Shown in pieces: positions 10,249 through 20,220 of a stretch of 64,000 bases of DNA (position 1 is the first letter of the stretch; each line of letters begins with the position of its first letter). The stretch lies in the NCBI GenBank assembly GCA_902562285.1, contig CACESU010000007.1, positions 1 to 64,000 of the forward strand, in the 5' to 3' direction. The position numbers and the translations under genes are program-made. The notes beneath the pieces were generated by a model. The model was not told the DNA's origin. It searched no databases and saw only the letters and a program-made list of their open reading frames with translations. The stretch comes from an uncultured Alphaproteobacteria bacterium (GTDB lineage: Bacteria; Pseudomonadota; Alphaproteobacteria; Rhodobacterales; Rhodobacteraceae).

Positions 10249-11187
10249 CTAGCCTATTTTTTCTGCCAAAAATTTTTCTGCTTCCAAAGCTGCCATACAA
10301 CCCATTCCAGCGGCAGTAACTGCTTGCCTGTATTTAAAATCTGTAATATCCCCAGCAGCGAAAACTCCTGGTATAGAAGTCTCTGTTGAATTTGGTTTCG
10401 TAACAACATAACCGCCATTATGTGTTTCAAGTTGATTTATAATTAATTCATTTGATGGGGCGTGGCCAATGGCTATAAAAACACCTTTGCATGAAATTTC
10501 TAATTCTTTTTTATCTAGAAGATTTTCAATTTTTATTCCTTCCACACTCAAGGGATTGTCTATTCCAATTATTTCTTTTAATTGGCTGTTCCAAATAACC
10601 TCAACTTTTGCGTTTTTAAATAGTCTTTCTTGAAGTATTTTTTCAGCCCTTAAAGTATCTCTCCTATGAATTAGAATTACTTTTCTTGCAAAATTAGTAA
10701 GAAATAGAGCTTCTTCTACAGCAGTATTTCCACCACCAATCACTGTTATTATTTCATTTCTAAAGAAAAAACCATCACAAGTTGCACATGCTGATACTCC
10801 AAATCCTTTATACTTCTCTTCTGATTTCAAACCAAGCCATTTTGCTTGGGCCCCAGTTGCAAGTATAATGGATTCTGCTTCATATTGATTTCCACCTTCT
10901 GACATTGCAATGAATGGATATTTTTTCAAATTTAATTTGATAATAGTTTCATTAATAATTTTTGTTCCTGCGGACTTAGCATGACTTTCTAAATTAGTCA
11001 TAAGATCAGGACCCTGTATTTCTTTTACTCCTGGCCAGTTTTCAACTTCAGTTGTAATTGTGAGTTGACCTCCAGGTTGTATACCTTGCAAAAGTATTGG
11101 TTCTAGCAAGGCTCTAGAACCATATACAGCAGCAGTGTATCCAGCAGGACCAGATCCGATTATTAATAGCTTTGTTTTTTCAGGCAT
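10249..11187 (-). CDS. trxB: Thioredoxin reductase (NADPH)
   Basis: FAD enzyme that passes electrons from NADPH to thioredoxin. The FAD-binding GSGPAGYTAAVYGSRA, the redox-active CATC (SACATCDGFFF), the NADPH-binding GGGNTAVEEALFL and the C-terminal FAD block FAAGDITDFKYRQAVTAAGMG are all present. I place the start at the ATG at 11187, preceded by TAGGAAA; the frame can be extended 7 codons to a TTG, which has no better signal. That gives 312 residues, normal for the family. Last gene of the lgt-midA-pgeF-trxB run. Confidence 0.96.
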   Translation of the reverse strand: MPEKTKLLIIGSGPAGYTAAVYGSRALLEPILLQGIQPGGQLTITTEVENWPGVKEIQGPDLMTNLESHAKSAGTKIINETIIKLNLKKYPFIAMSEGGNQYEAESIILATGAQAKWLGLKSEEKYKGFGVSACATCDGFFFRNEIITVIGGGNTAVEEALFLTNFARKVILIHRRDTLRAEKILQERLFKNAKVEVIWNSQLKEIIGIDNPLSVEGIKIENLLDKKELEISCKGVFIAIGHAPSNELIINQLETHNGGYVVTKPNSTETSIPGVFAAGDITDFKYRQAVTAAGMGCMAALEAEKFLAEKIG

Positions 11188-11221
11188 TAAATTTCCTACC
11201 TTTTTCAAATTATTTTTACAT

Positions 11222-11974
11222 TTATATCTTTATTGTAGAAATCATCCTTCCACAATCACCAAGTTTATTTTTTTGATTTCGTCGAAAAGAAAAATAATTT
11301 TTTTTCTCTGAAAAGGTACACTTATTTAGAGACTGAATATTTCTGATACCCTGTAAGTGAAGTCTAAAAGATATAGATCCTGGTAAATCAAACAAAATTT
11401 TATTATTTTCTTTTAGAAAAAATTTTTTGTACGTTCTATCTTTATTGATAAATCTTTCATAGAATTCAATCCCTACCTCATAATTATTTTTTTGAATACA
11501 AGGTCCAATTGCTACACAAATATTCTTTATCTTTGCTCCTAGTTGCACCATATTTTCCAGAGTGTTCTCTACTATCCCACCATATAAACCCTTCCAACCC
11601 GCATGCGCAGCTCCTATAATTTTTTTTTCAAAGTCACCAAAAAGTATAGGAGCGCAATCAGCTGTAAGTATTCCTAAGCATATGCCTTCTTTTGATGTCA
11701 CCATTGAGTCCCCTTCAATTTCATCAGGTTCAATTCTTTCTGTAATATTAATTACATCTGAGGAGTGCATTTGTTTAAGAGTAATGAGATCAGAAGTTTT
11801 TATTCCCATTAAATTTGATACCACTGCTCTATTGGAATTTATTTTTGATATAGTATCATAGCTACTATACTTACAATTTAAACTGCTAAATTCATTAATT
11901 GAAACACCACCAGTTCTTTTAAAAAAACCGTGTTTAAAATTTTCTATCACATTTGATGTCAAATATTCTGTCAC
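11222..11974 (-). CDS. pgeF: PgeF/YfiH family purine nucleoside phosphorylase (laccase-domain)
   Basis: A 250-residue member of the YfiH/LACC1 family: zinc enzymes reported to act on purine nucleosides and, as PgeF, to remove mis-incorporated L-Ser from muropeptide precursors. The three metal-site elements are visible: His in LKQMHSSDV, Cys in VAIGPCI and His in GAAHAGWKGLYGGI. It starts with GTG and shares a four-base GTGA overlap with the stop of the upstream methyltransferase gene, indicating translational coupling. The exact physiological substrate here is not determined by sequence. Confidence 0.9.
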   Translation of the reverse strand: MTEYLTSNVIENFKHGFFKRTGGVSINEFSSLNCKYSSYDTISKINSNRAVVSNLMGIKTSDLITLKQMHSSDVINITERIEPDEIEGDSMVTSKEGICLGILTADCAPILFGDFEKKIIGAAHAGWKGLYGGIVENTLENMVQLGAKIKNICVAIGPCIQKNNYEVGIEFYERFINKDRTYKKFFLKENNKILFDLPGSISFRLHLQGIRNIQSLNKCTFSEKKNYFSFRRNQKNKLGDCGRMISTIKI

Positions 11975-13065
11975 TTGTGTTCTAACCCTACTAAAGGCAA
12001 AGAATTTCTATTCCTAATTCCAATAACTTTAAATAGTTTTCCCATTTGATTTTTATCTATAAGTCTTTTCAAAGATGAAAGATGCAAAGCAATTTTTTCC
12101 TTTTCCATATTTTTTGAAAGAGCCACAAATCGTTCTTGTATTCCTAAAGTGTTTAAAAAGTCTCCTTGATCAACCAATTCTGTAACTACTAGATTATAAT
12201 TTTCTGCATAATCCTTTATAGCTCTAAAATTAACCAAGCTAGTTAAATCACTTTCCCCTTGATTTTCAAGGGGATTGGAATATTTATGATTTTTTATGGA
12301 CTGTAAAGTACTACCTAAATTATTGTTTTTACCATAGTCAATTATTAAACAAGCACCACGATTTTTTCTTAAGTGTTTAGATAAATATATTATATTTTTT
12401 TTAATTTCTGGAGAAACCTCATAAATCTGGTTTTCTTTATTATTTAAGGATGATAACTCTTCTGGTGGCTTAGCTATCTTTTTTAATCCAAAACAAAACT
12501 CATTTGAGTTTTTATTTTTTAAATTTTTTAAAGAAACTATAATTTCCAGCCAGTTAGATTTTTTAACAATGTACTGTTCTATAGGAAAAGCATCAAAAAA
12601 TTCATTAGCAATTATTGTTGTTGGGATATTTGGTAATTTATTTAATTTGTTTTTCCAATTTATTTGATAGTTTTTTAGAACTTTTTTTTGTAATTTCTTT
12701 AAAGCAGGTGATATTTCTACTAATGTGATTTTTAATGATTTATGAAACTCTGGAATATTTTTGGTCGCTCTTAATATGTCTGCCATCAAAGTTCCGTTTC
12801 CAGGACCTAGTTCCACTAAAGAAAATTTAGAAGGCTTATCATGATCCATCCAAACTTTAACAATCCATAATCCGATAAGTTCCCCAAACATTTGAGATAT
12901 TTCTGGGCTTGTAATAAAATCTCCTTTAAAACCAATAGGATATTTTTTTGTGTAATATCCATACTTTGGGTGTGTCATACACATTTTCATATACTCTGAG
13001 AGGCTTATCCCATTTTTTTTAATTATTGAATATTTTATCAATTCAGTGAGATTAATTTTTTTCAT
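11971..13065 (-). CDS. Class I SAM-dependent methyltransferase, MidA/NDUFAF7 family
   Basis: A 364-residue protein of the COG1565 family, whose mitochondrial relative NDUFAF7 methylates an arginine of the complex I subunit NDUFS2. The SAM-binding motif is ELGPGNGTLMADILR (about residues 91-105); other family blocks are GDFITSPEISQMFGELIGLW and IIANEFFDAFPIEQY. The bacterial substrate is inferred only from the relationship. In alphaproteobacteria this gene commonly sits between lgt and pgeF as here: 3 bases after lgt and overlapping pgeF by four. Confidence 0.9.
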   Translation of the reverse strand: MKKINLTELIKYSIIKKNGISLSEYMKMCMTHPKYGYYTKKYPIGFKGDFITSPEISQMFGELIGLWIVKVWMDHDKPSKFSLVELGPGNGTLMADILRATKNIPEFHKSLKITLVEISPALKKLQKKVLKNYQINWKNKLNKLPNIPTTIIANEFFDAFPIEQYIVKKSNWLEIIVSLKNLKNKNSNEFCFGLKKIAKPPEELSSLNNKENQIYEVSPEIKKNIIYLSKHLRKNRGACLIIDYGKNNNLGSTLQSIKNHKYSNPLENQGESDLTSLVNFRAIKDYAENYNLVVTELVDQGDFLNTLGIQERFVALSKNMEKEKIALHLSSLKRLIDKNQMGKLFKVIGIRNRNSLPLVGLEHK

Positions 13066-13068
13066 AAA

Positions 13069-13971
13069 TTAAGAAATTCTTTTTTTTATATTTTTGAATG
13101 ATAGTATAATAAAAAAAATTCCAATTATTAACATTGGAAATGAAAGTGTCTGTCCCATTGAAAAGCCAAAGTCTTTTGATACCATAAAAATATATCCATT
13201 AGGGTTTTCAGCACTTATATATTGAGGATCAGCTTCTCTAAAAAATTCAACAAAAATTCTAGCTAATCCATAACCAAAGAAAAAAGTCCCCATTATTCTT
13301 CCTGGATACTTAAGTAATTTAAAAATATATACTAATACTAATAGTAATATTCCTAAAAGTAGACCTTCTAATAGAGCTTCATATAATTGAGAGGGGTGCC
13401 TGATGCAAATTTCTAATACCCAATTTTTTGGACAAACGTTAGCTGGTGGTTTTGTAAATTCCATTCCTAAAAAAAAAGTAGTAGGCTTTCCCCATAGTTC
13501 TTGATTTATAAAATTAGCTAAACGACCTAAAAAAAGACCAGGTGGGGTACTTACAGCAATTATATCGCCCATTGGGAGTATAGATTTTCTATTTCGAATA
13601 GAGTAATATAAAGCCCCAGATACTACTCCTAAAAAACCACCATGGAATGACATTCCCCCTTCCCATAAATAAAGAATTCGAATAGGTGAATTCAAGTAAA
13701 ATTCAGGATTATAAAATAATACATATCCCATTCTTCCACCTAAGATTATCCCTAGTATGAGATATGTCATTAAGTCTTCAACGTTTTGTGTTTTTAGTGG
13801 ACTTTTTTCTGGCCAAAAAGTTTCTTTTTTGGCTAAAGCATATATTATATACCAGGCACAAATAATTCCAAAAATGTAAGATAATGAATACCAACTAAGT
13901 GCTAAGCTAAAATTAAAAATTTCAAAAGAAAAAACATTGGGTTTTAAAAAGTCTGGGAACCTAAAATACAT
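13069..13971 (-). CDS. lgt: Prolipoprotein diacylglyceryl transferase
   Basis: Inner-membrane enzyme that transfers diacylglycerol from phosphatidylglycerol to the lipobox cysteine, the first step of lipoprotein maturation. The 300-residue protein has about seven hydrophobic segments and the family blocks GGRMGYVLFYNP, the signature-like GRLANFINQELWGKPT, and RHPSQLYEALLEG. It would act on the LptM-like lipoprotein encoded at 48.1 kb and is followed by midA and pgeF. A stretch of 7-base repeats lies just upstream. Confidence 0.95.
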   Translation of the reverse strand: MYFRFPDFLKPNVFSFEIFNFSLALSWYSLSYIFGIICAWYIIYALAKKETFWPEKSPLKTQNVEDLMTYLILGIILGGRMGYVLFYNPEFYLNSPIRILYLWEGGMSFHGGFLGVVSGALYYSIRNRKSILPMGDIIAVSTPPGLFLGRLANFINQELWGKPTTFFLGMEFTKPPANVCPKNWVLEICIRHPSQLYEALLEGLLLGILLLVLVYIFKLLKYPGRIMGTFFFGYGLARIFVEFFREADPQYISAENPNGYIFMVSKDFGFSMGQTLSFPMLIIGIFFIILSFKNIKKRIS

Positions 13972-13993
13972 TAGAAATTTAATCTCTTGTCTT

Positions 13994-14024
13994 TTAATTA
14001 TTAATTATTAATTATTAATTATTA
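13994..14024. repeat. Four tandem copies of a 7-base unit (TTAATTA)
   Basis: TTAATTA is repeated exactly four times from 13994 to 14021, followed by a partial copy. It lies in the 103-base divergent gap between lgt (minus) and the UbiK-like gene (plus), so copy-number change would alter the spacing of promoter elements for both. Each unit is itself palindromic around its central base. No function can be assigned from sequence. Confidence 0.85.
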
Positions 14025-14074
14025 TTACATCTATCATAAGCAAGTCGAGAAATATTATTATTATAGGTTCGAAA

Positions 14075-14350
14075 ATGCAAAGTAGAAATCAAATTATTGA
14101 TGATTTAGCAAAATTAATGACCAATGCTTTTGGTTTAGCACAAAATGCTACTGGTGAAATTGAAAATGCAGTAAAAAGTCTTTTAGACAGGTATTTGGCA
14201 GATAAAGGTTTGGTAACAAGAGAAGAGTTTGATGTAATGAAAGAAATTCATTCTGAATTGCAAAAAGAAATACTTGATTTAAAAAAAGAAATAAATATGT
14301 TGAAACCAAAATCAAGATCTTCAAAAACTGTAATTGCAAAAAAAAATTAA
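14075..14350 (+). CDS. ubiK: UbiK-like ubiquinone biosynthesis accessory factor (BMFP domain)
   Basis: A 91-residue mostly helical protein of the BMFP/UbiK family (formerly DUF526). The N-terminal part (QSRNQIIDDLAKLMTNAFG) is an amphipathic helix and the middle has the conserved LVTREEFDVMKEI, followed by a heptad-like coiled coil (SELQKEILDLKKEINML) and a basic tail. In Escherichia coli UbiK helps the ubiquinone synthesis complex near the membrane; that role is assumed here. The polyprenyl synthase at 43-44 kb would supply the quinone side chain. Confidence 0.82.
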   Translation: MQSRNQIIDDLAKLMTNAFGLAQNATGEIENAVKSLLDRYLADKGLVTREEFDVMKEIHSELQKEILDLKKEINMLKPKSRSSKTVIAKKN

Positions 14351-14353
14351 AAA

Positions 14354-14377
14354 AATTAAAAAGATAATTTTTTAATT
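14354..14377 (+). terminator. Possible AT-only hairpin terminator after the UbiK-like gene
   Basis: AATTAAAAA (14354-14362) can pair with TTTTTAATT (14369-14377) just after the stop codon at 14350. The stem contains only A-T pairs, so it is weak, and such sequences are common in DNA of this composition. Confidence 0.25.
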
Positions 14378-14473
14378 ATTCCTAAATATTATACTTAACT
14401 TATCAACATTTTGTGTTATATTGAAAAAAAAAAACTACAAATTGTTTTTTCCGTTAAATTAAAATTATAAATC

Positions 14474-14977
14474 ATGAATATTCAGGAAGATTTAAAAACA
14501 TATTTTGAAGCTAATCCAGTCTCTAATTTTAAAAATTTAGCAAAATTAAAAAAGTGGGAGCTAGTAAATGATGGTTTTGATTCTGCTGCTTTTTACGTTG
14601 AAGGAGTATGGAAAAATTATTTATTTTCTTTGTTATGGTTGGAAAAAGATCAGCAGCTGAAATTAACATGTGAATATGATTTTAATCCAAAGAGAGATAA
14701 TATGAGTTCTTTTTATAAGACACTCAACCTCGCAAATGAGAAATGTAGTGAGGGTCATTTTACTTTTTGTGAGAATGAGAAAATTTTAGTTTTTCACAAT
14801 CAATTTAAGGGATCTGACGCGTTAGAAATTGAAAGCCGACGTACTACAGAAATAATTTCTGAAACTACTTCTGTAATGGATGAACTCTATCCTGTTTTTC
14901 AACTTATATCTTGTGGAAAAGAAAGTCCTGACATGGCTTTAAAGTTAGCTAGTCTACATTTGTCTGGATTTGTTTAA
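14474..14977 (+). CDS. YbjN domain-containing protein
   Basis: A 167-residue protein matching the YbjN/sensory-transduction-regulator fold common in alphaproteobacteria, typically placed just ahead of proC as here (65 bases). Visible family traits are the FDSAAFYVEGVWKNYLFSLL segment and the RTTEIISETTSVMDELYPVF helix near the C terminus. YbjN-type proteins have a type III secretion chaperone-like fold, but no biochemical role is established; I do not assign one. No signal peptide or membrane segment. Confidence 0.75.
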   Translation: MNIQEDLKTYFEANPVSNFKNLAKLKKWELVNDGFDSAAFYVEGVWKNYLFSLLWLEKDQQLKLTCEYDFNPKRDNMSSFYKTLNLANEKCSEGHFTFCENEKILVFHNQFKGSDALEIESRRTTEIISETTSVMDELYPVFQLISCGKESPDMALKLASLHLSGFV

Positions 14978-15042
14978 AGATTAAAGAATTTAAAAAAATG
15001 AATTTTTCTTATTATATTACTACTCTAAAATAGTGTGAAACC

Positions 15043-15852
15043 ATGAACAATGTATTGATTGTAGGTTCCGGTAACATGGGTGAGGCAATGCTCAGAGGTT
15101 GGGTTAAAGCTTCAAATGAATTGACCAAAATTTATGTGCGTGAGCCAAATCCTTCTAACTGGCTAAAAAATATGAATGATACAAAAAAAATAACTCTTAA
15201 TCCTTTAGATATAAAGGGTCAGATAAACGTTTGTATTTTTGCTGTAAAACCACAAGTTGCTGAAAAAGTGATTAAAGAAAATAAAAATGATCTTGCAGAT
15301 AATTCTTTTCTTATAAGTGTGATTGCGGGGAAAGACTTTAGTTTTTTTCATAACATTTTTAAAGTACCTTATCCGGTCATTAGAGTTATGCCAAATACAC
15401 CTGTTTCTATAGAGCAGGGCGTCTCCGCTATAATAGGTAATGAATATTCTTCTGTAGCTCATATTAAATGGACAGAGCACTTCTTCAGTACATTAGGTAA
15501 GACAGTAGTTCTTGAAAAAGAAAGTATGATGGACGTAGTTACTGCAATCTCAGGATCTGGTCCAGCTTATATTTTTAATTTTGCTGAAATACTAATTGGA
15601 GTTGGTAATGATTTGGGTATACCTGAAGAAATAACTAAAACAATTGTTTTACAAACTATTGTTGGTGCGGGTCTTCTTGCAATTGATAGTAATAAGAGTC
15701 CATCGATGTTAAGAGAAGATGTAACTAGTCCAAATGGTACAACACAAGCAGCATTAAATATTCTGATGGATAAAAAAAATGGTTGGCATGAAATAATTAA
15801 AAATGCCGTATTTGCAGCATATAATAGAAGTAAATCTTTAGCAAAAAATTAA
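15043..15852 (+). CDS. proC: Pyrroline-5-carboxylate reductase
   Basis: Catalyses the last step of proline synthesis, reducing 1-pyrroline-5-carboxylate with NAD(P)H. The N-terminal Rossmann motif is VGSGNMGEAMLRGW, followed by FAVKPQVAEKV, PVIRVMPNTPVSIEQGVSA, the AISGSGPAYIFNFAE block and the C-terminal signature with VTSPNGTTQAAL. Length 269 residues is normal. Possibly co-transcribed with the YbjN-type gene upstream and csaA 25 bases downstream. Confidence 0.97.
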   Translation: MNNVLIVGSGNMGEAMLRGWVKASNELTKIYVREPNPSNWLKNMNDTKKITLNPLDIKGQINVCIFAVKPQVAEKVIKENKNDLADNSFLISVIAGKDFSFFHNIFKVPYPVIRVMPNTPVSIEQGVSAIIGNEYSSVAHIKWTEHFFSTLGKTVVLEKESMMDVVTAISGSGPAYIFNFAEILIGVGNDLGIPEEITKTIVLQTIVGAGLLAIDSNKSPSMLREDVTSPNGTTQAALNILMDKKNGWHEIIKNAVFAAYNRSKSLAKN

Positions 15853-15877
15853 AATGAAATAATCAAAGGAATTTACA

Positions 15878-16219
15878 TTGAATTTTATTGATTTTAATAC
15901 CTTCCAAAATGTTGACATAAGAGTAGGTGAAATTAAAAAAGCTGAAACTTATCCTGAAGCAAAGAAACCTGCTTTAAAATTATGGATAAATTTTGGACAA
16001 CATATAGGAGAAAAAAAATCCTCTGCTCAGATTACAGATCATTATAAACCAAATGACTTAATTGGTAAGAAAATTTTAGCCGTGATAAATCTTAAACCGA
16101 GACAAATTGGAAATTTCATTTCTGAGGTTTTAGTTTTAGGAGTTCCTGATATGAAAGAGGAAGGTGTTTTTTTAGTGGTTCCAGACAATGAAACTAAAAT
16201 TGGGAGTCGTTTATATTAG
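15878..16219 (+). CDS. csaA: CsaA-type tRNA-binding / export-related chaperone protein
   Basis: A 113-residue stand-alone OB-fold protein of the tRNA_bind (EMAP/Trbp111/CsaA) family. Typical blocks are FQNVDIRVGEIKKAETYPEA, KKPALKLWINFG and LIGKKILAVINLKPRQIGNF, ending in the GSRLY-type tail. In Bacillus CsaA is a chaperone-like protein linked to secretion; related domains bind tRNA. The start is TTG at 15878, supported by AAAGGA 7 bases upstream; there is no in-frame ATG before the conserved N-terminal block. The 3' end overlaps the convergent tdk by 26 bases. Confidence 0.92.
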   Translation: MNFIDFNTFQNVDIRVGEIKKAETYPEAKKPALKLWINFGQHIGEKKSSAQITDHYKPNDLIGKKILAVINLKPRQIGNFISEVLVLGVPDMKEEGVFLVVPDNETKIGSRLY

Positions 16220-16796
16220 CATTTTCTATTTCTTCACGCCAGTGAAGCCTACATAGTGATATATAACTTTCATTCCCGCCAATTTGAATTTGCTCTCCTT
16301 TAGTAATTACTTTTCCTTCTTTATTTAATCGTGCAACCATTGTAGCTTTCCTTCCACAATGACAGATGGTTTTTATTTCTCTGATTTCTTCAGCTATAGA
16401 CAATAGAACAAGAGAACCAGGAAATAATTCTCCTTGGAAATCAACTCTTAAACCATAGCAAAGAACTGGGATTTGGAGATCATCGACAACTCTTGCAAGT
16501 TGCCAAACTTGTTTTTTTGATAGAAATTGAGCTTCATCTAGAAGTATACAATTTAATTTTTTTTCTTTGACTTTTTCTTTTATTATTAAAAATAAGTCAT
16601 CTTCTGAGTCAAATAGGTGGGCTTTCCCTTCAATTCCAATTCTACTTACAATTTTAGGTTGTCCGGCTCTATTATCTAGTTTGGCAGTAATTAGAAAGGG
16701 TTCCATTCCTCTTTCTCTATAGTTATGAGCAGCTTGTAGCAAAATCGTCGATTTACCTGCATTCATCGTAGAATAATAAAAATATAACTTTGCCAT
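16194..16796 (-). CDS. tdk: Thymidine kinase
   Basis: Type II thymidine kinase (200 residues) that salvages thymidine to dTMP. Near the N terminus the P-loop is MNAGKSTILLQ; the Walker B equivalent is LLDEAQFL; the lasso region holds CHCGRKATMVARL and the later CRLHWRE that together form the structural zinc site. It lies 17 bases downstream of carB on the same strand, so it probably belongs to the carB transcript. It overlaps the convergent csaA end. Confidence 0.96.
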   Translation of the reverse strand: MAKLYFYYSTMNAGKSTILLQAAHNYRERGMEPFLITAKLDNRAGQPKIVSRIGIEGKAHLFDSEDDLFLIIKEKVKEKKLNCILLDEAQFLSKKQVWQLARVVDDLQIPVLCYGLRVDFQGELFPGSLVLLSIAEEIREIKTICHCGRKATMVARLNKEGKVITKGEQIQIGGNESYISLCRLHWREEIENANINDSQF

Positions 16797-16813
16797 TTCA
16801 GTAGTTTTTTATT

Positions 16814-19800
16814 TTAAAAATCTAGGTTATTTAATTCTTGTAAAGATATAATAGAAAGTTCTTTTTCATTAAGATTTTTCATAGAATGCGCTGCAGCCCA
16901 GGCACCTGTAGTAGAAGTATAATAGGGAAGATTTTTTTCTAATGCTAACATTCTTATACCTTTACTATCTGCTATAGATTGGAGGCCTTCAGTTGTGTTT
17001 ATTACCAAATTAATTTTATTATCAGTTAATAAATCAATAATGTTAGGCCTTCCTTCATAGGCTTTATTTACTCCTATAGCTTTTATATTATTATTTGAAA
17101 GAAATTGTAAAGTTCCAGTTGTAGCTAAAATATTAATTCCTAATTCATCAATTATCTTACAAATTTCTAATAATTTTGGGTTTTTATCTTTTTCTTTAAC
17201 CGAAACAAATGCAGTACCTTTGTTAGGAAGTTCTATACCAGAAGCAATTTGTGATTTTAAATATGCTTTTGCAAAATTCTTATCAATTCCCATCACTTCA
17301 CCAGTGGAACGCATTTCTGGTCCTAACAAAATATCTGTTCCAGGAAACTTATTAAAAGGTAATACTACTTCCTTAACTGCAAAGAAATTAAGATTAGGTT
17401 CCTCAATAATATTTTTTGAAATTCCTGCCATTATTAATGCTGCTATTCCAGGGATTGGTTTACCTATAACTTTAGAAACAAAAGGAAGTGTCCTAGAAGC
17501 TCTAGGGTTTGCTTCAAGGACATAAATATCTCTACCATTTATTGCAAATTGAATGTTGATTAAACCCACTACCTGCAATTCTTTTGCTAGCAAGATGCTT
17601 TGTTTTTTTAATCTATCAATAATTTCACTATCTAAAGAATATGGTGGAATGCAACATGCGCTATCACCCGAATGAATGCCTGCTTCCTCTATGTGTTGCA
17701 TTAACCCAACTATTGTTACATTATTACCGTCTGAAATTGCATCAACGTCAATTTCTATTGCATTACTGATAAAACTATCAATTAATATTGGGTTTTCACC
17801 GCTAACTTTTACAGCATGATTAATGTACTTTTTTAAATGATCTTCATTTAAAACTATTTCCATAGCCCTACCTCCTATAACGTAAGAAGGTCTAATTACC
17901 ACAGGATAATCTATTTTATTTGCTATTTTAATAGCCTCTTTGTCTGATCTGGCAATACCATTATTAGGTTGTTTAAGACCTAATTTACTTAAGAGGGTTT
18001 GAAATTTTTCTCTATCTTCAGAAATATCAATGGATTCAAGACTAGTTCCTATAATGGGGATTCCAAAATTTTTAAGGGATTTAGAAAGATTTAACGGTGT
18101 TTGTCCACCTAATTGGACAATAACGCCTAATAAATTTCCATTTGAATTCTCTTTAACAATAATTTCCATGACATGTTCAACGGTTAAAGGTTCGAAATAG
18201 AGTCTGTTGGATGTATCATAATCAGTTGATACTGTTTCGGGATTACAGTTGACCATGACTGTTTCAATCCCATTTTTAGAAAGAGCAAAACAAGCATGAC
18301 AACAACAATAATCAAATTCTATTCCTTGTCCTATTCGATTTGGTCCTCCACCAAGAATGATAATTTTTTTACTTTCACTTGGATTAGATTCACAATTATT
18401 TAATTCTGTTTCATTCGTTGGATAAGTGGAATACATATAAGATGTATTAGATTTAAATTCTCCTGCGCAGGTATCTACTCTTTTATAAACAGCATTAATA
18501 TTCTTTGATTTTCTTAATTCGTAAATTTCTACCTCTTTCAAGGATGTTAACTCGCTAAGCCTCATATCTGTGAAACCCAAAGATTTTATGTATAACAATT
18601 CCTCCTTACTATTTGGTAGGCCATTTTTTCTGATGTAATTCTCAAGCTCAATAATTTCTTTTATGCGTTCTAAAAACCAAAAATCTATTTTTGTAATTTT
18701 ATTTATAAGTGATAATTCCATTCCATGCCGTATAGCCTGTGCAATTTGTATAATGCGTTGAGGGTTTTGTTTCGATAAAGCATTTATCATTCCTTCTTTG
18801 TCTTTGGGAATGTAAACTTCACTCAACCCCGATAAACCGATATCTAGTGAAATAATTGCTTTTTGTAGACTTTCATGAAAAGATCTTCCTATTGACATTA
18901 CTTCCCCTACAGATTTCATAGAACTTCCTAATTCTGAAGAAGCTCCAGGAAACTTTTCAAATGTAAATCTAGGAATTTTTGTTACTATATAATCAATAGT
19001 GGGTTCAAAACTGGCTGGGGTCGAACCCGTTATATCATTTTTTAATTCATTAAGAGTATATCCTACTGCTAGTTTTGCGGCAATTTTGGCAATTGGAAAA
19101 CCAGTAGCTTTTGATGCAAGAGCAGACGATCTTGATACTCTTGGGTTCATTTCTATTACAACCATTCTTCCATCATCGGGGTTAACTGCCCATTGGACAT
19201 TTGACCCACCCGTTTCAACACCAATTTCTTTTAAAATACGTATAGAGTCTGTACGCATTTTTTGATATTCTTTATCAGTTAAAGTAAGCGCTGGTGCTAC
19301 AGTAATGCTATCTCCCGTATGAACTCCCATAGGATCAACATTTTCAATTGAGCAGATGATTATTGAATTATCCATTTGATCTCTGACAACTTCTAATTCA
19401 AATTCTTTCCATCCTAATAAACTTTCGTCTACTAATACCTGATTTACAGGAGAGATTTGTAATCCATTTTTACAAATTTGAAAAAAATCGTTTGTATTAT
19501 ATGCAATTCCCCCACCAGCTCCTCCTAAGGTAAATGCTGGTCTTATGATTGCTGGTAAACCAATTTCTTTTAATGCTAATTCAGAATCGTCAAATTTTTC
19601 TATGATTACAGATTTTGGATACTTTATACCTAATCTTTTCATACAGTTTCTGAATTTTTTTCTATCCTCAGCTTTTTTTATTGCAGATTTAGTAGCACCA
19701 ATTAGTTCTACATTTTGCTTTTTCAATATTCCTTTATCTTCTAGTTCTATAGCAATATTAAGAGCTGTTTGCCCCCCCATTGTTGGAAGTATTGCACATG

Positions 19801-20047
19801 GTTTTTCCTTTTTAATAATTTTTTCAACTGTAGTAGTATTTAGAGGTTCAACGTAAGTAGAGTCTGCGATTTCGGGATCTGTCATTATTGTTGCTGGATT
19901 AGAATTAATTAAAATTACACGATAGCCCTCTTCTTTAAGAGCTTTGCAAGCTTGTGTTCCAGAATAGTCAAATTCACAGGCTTGCCCAATTACTATCGGA
20001 CCAGCCCCTATAATTAGTATAGTTGATATATCAGTTCTTTTGGGCAT
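16814..20047 (-). CDS. carB: Carbamoyl-phosphate synthase large subunit
   Basis: Makes carbamoyl phosphate for arginine and pyrimidine synthesis from ammonia delivered by the small subunit. The 1077-residue length is normal. Both ATP-grasp halves are intact: the first begins with [20 protein letters not shown], the second with [18 protein letters not shown]; each has its glycine-rich loop ([12 protein letters not shown] and [11 protein letters not shown]). The last ~140 residues form the MGS-like allosteric domain. carA is not adjacent; upstream is the divergent aspS and downstream tdk. Confidence 0.98.
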   Translation of the reverse strand: MPKRTDISTILIIGAGPIVIGQACEFDYSGTQACKALKEEGYRVILINSNPATIMTDPEIADSTYVEPLNTTTVEKIIKKEKPCAILPTMGGQTALNIAIELEDKGILKKQNVELIGATKSAIKKAEDRKKFRNCMKRLGIKYPKSVIIEKFDDSELALKEIGLPAIIRPAFTLGGAGGGIAYNTNDFFQICKNGLQISPVNQVLVDESLLGWKEFELEVVRDQMDNSIIICSIENVDPMGVHTGDSITVAPALTLTDKEYQKMRTDSIRILKEIGVETGGSNVQWAVNPDDGRMVVIEMNPRVSRSSALASKATGFPIAKIAAKLAVGYTLNELKNDITGSTPASFEPTIDYIVTKIPRFTFEKFPGASSELGSSMKSVGEVMSIGRSFHESLQKAIISLDIGLSGLSEVYIPKDKEGMINALSKQNPQRIIQIAQAIRHGMELSLINKITKIDFWFLERIKEIIELENYIRKNGLPNSKEELLYIKSLGFTDMRLSELTSLKEVEIYELRKSKNINAVYKRVDTCAGEFKSNTSYMYSTYPTNETELNNCESNPSESKKIIILGGGPNRIGQGIEFDYCCCHACFALSKNGIETVMVNCNPETVSTDYDTSNRLYFEPLTVEHVMEIIVKENSNGNLLGVIVQLGGQTPLNLSKSLKNFGIPIIGTSLESIDISEDREKFQTLLSKLGLKQPNNGIARSDKEAIKIANKIDYPVVIRPSYVIGGRAMEIVLNEDHLKKYINHAVKVSGENPILIDSFISNAIEIDVDAISDGNNVTIVGLMQHIEEAGIHSGDSACCIPPYSLDSEIIDRLKKQSILLAKELQVVGLINIQFAINGRDIYVLEANPRASRTLPFVSKVIGKPIPGIAALIMAGISKNIIEEPNLNFFAVKEVVLPFNKFPGTDILLGPEMRSTGEVMGIDKNFAKAYLKSQIASGIELPNKGTAFVSVKEKDKNPKLLEICKIIDELGINILATTGTLQFLSNNNIKAIGVNKAYEGRPNIIDLLTDNKINLVINTTEGLQSIADSKGIRMLALEKNLPYYTSTTGAWAAAHSMKNLNEKELSIISLQELNNLDF

Positions 20048-20126
20048 TTTAATTTTTTTATTAATTATTTGTCAGTTTGATATTAGTTAGGCAAGTAAAA
20101 AATAATAAAAATCGTTGTTTAATAAC

Positions 20127-20151
20127 AATATGAAACTTAATTAATCATATT
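20127..20151. repeat. Inverted repeat in the carB-aspS divergent gap
   Basis: AATATGA (20127-20133) and TCATATT (20145-20151) form a 7-base inverted repeat with an 11-base AT spacer in the 173-base gap between divergent carB and aspS. It may be an operator half-site pair or chance. No tRNA, riboswitch or clear promoter is seen in this gap. Confidence 0.25.
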
Positions 20152-20220
20152 AAGGCTTTACCCTTTTATATCTTTCTATTATTTGAGAAGAAACTTAATT
20201 GTAATTGTCTAGAGGCATGT

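Noticed and set aside
11562-11861. A 99-codon open frame antisense to pgeF
   Set aside because: Complementary to a conserved gene, no family resemblance, no start signal.
18999-19856. Open frames antisense to carB (88 and 103 codons)
   Set aside because: Shadows of the conserved ATP-grasp domain; the composition is that expected of the complement of coding DNA.
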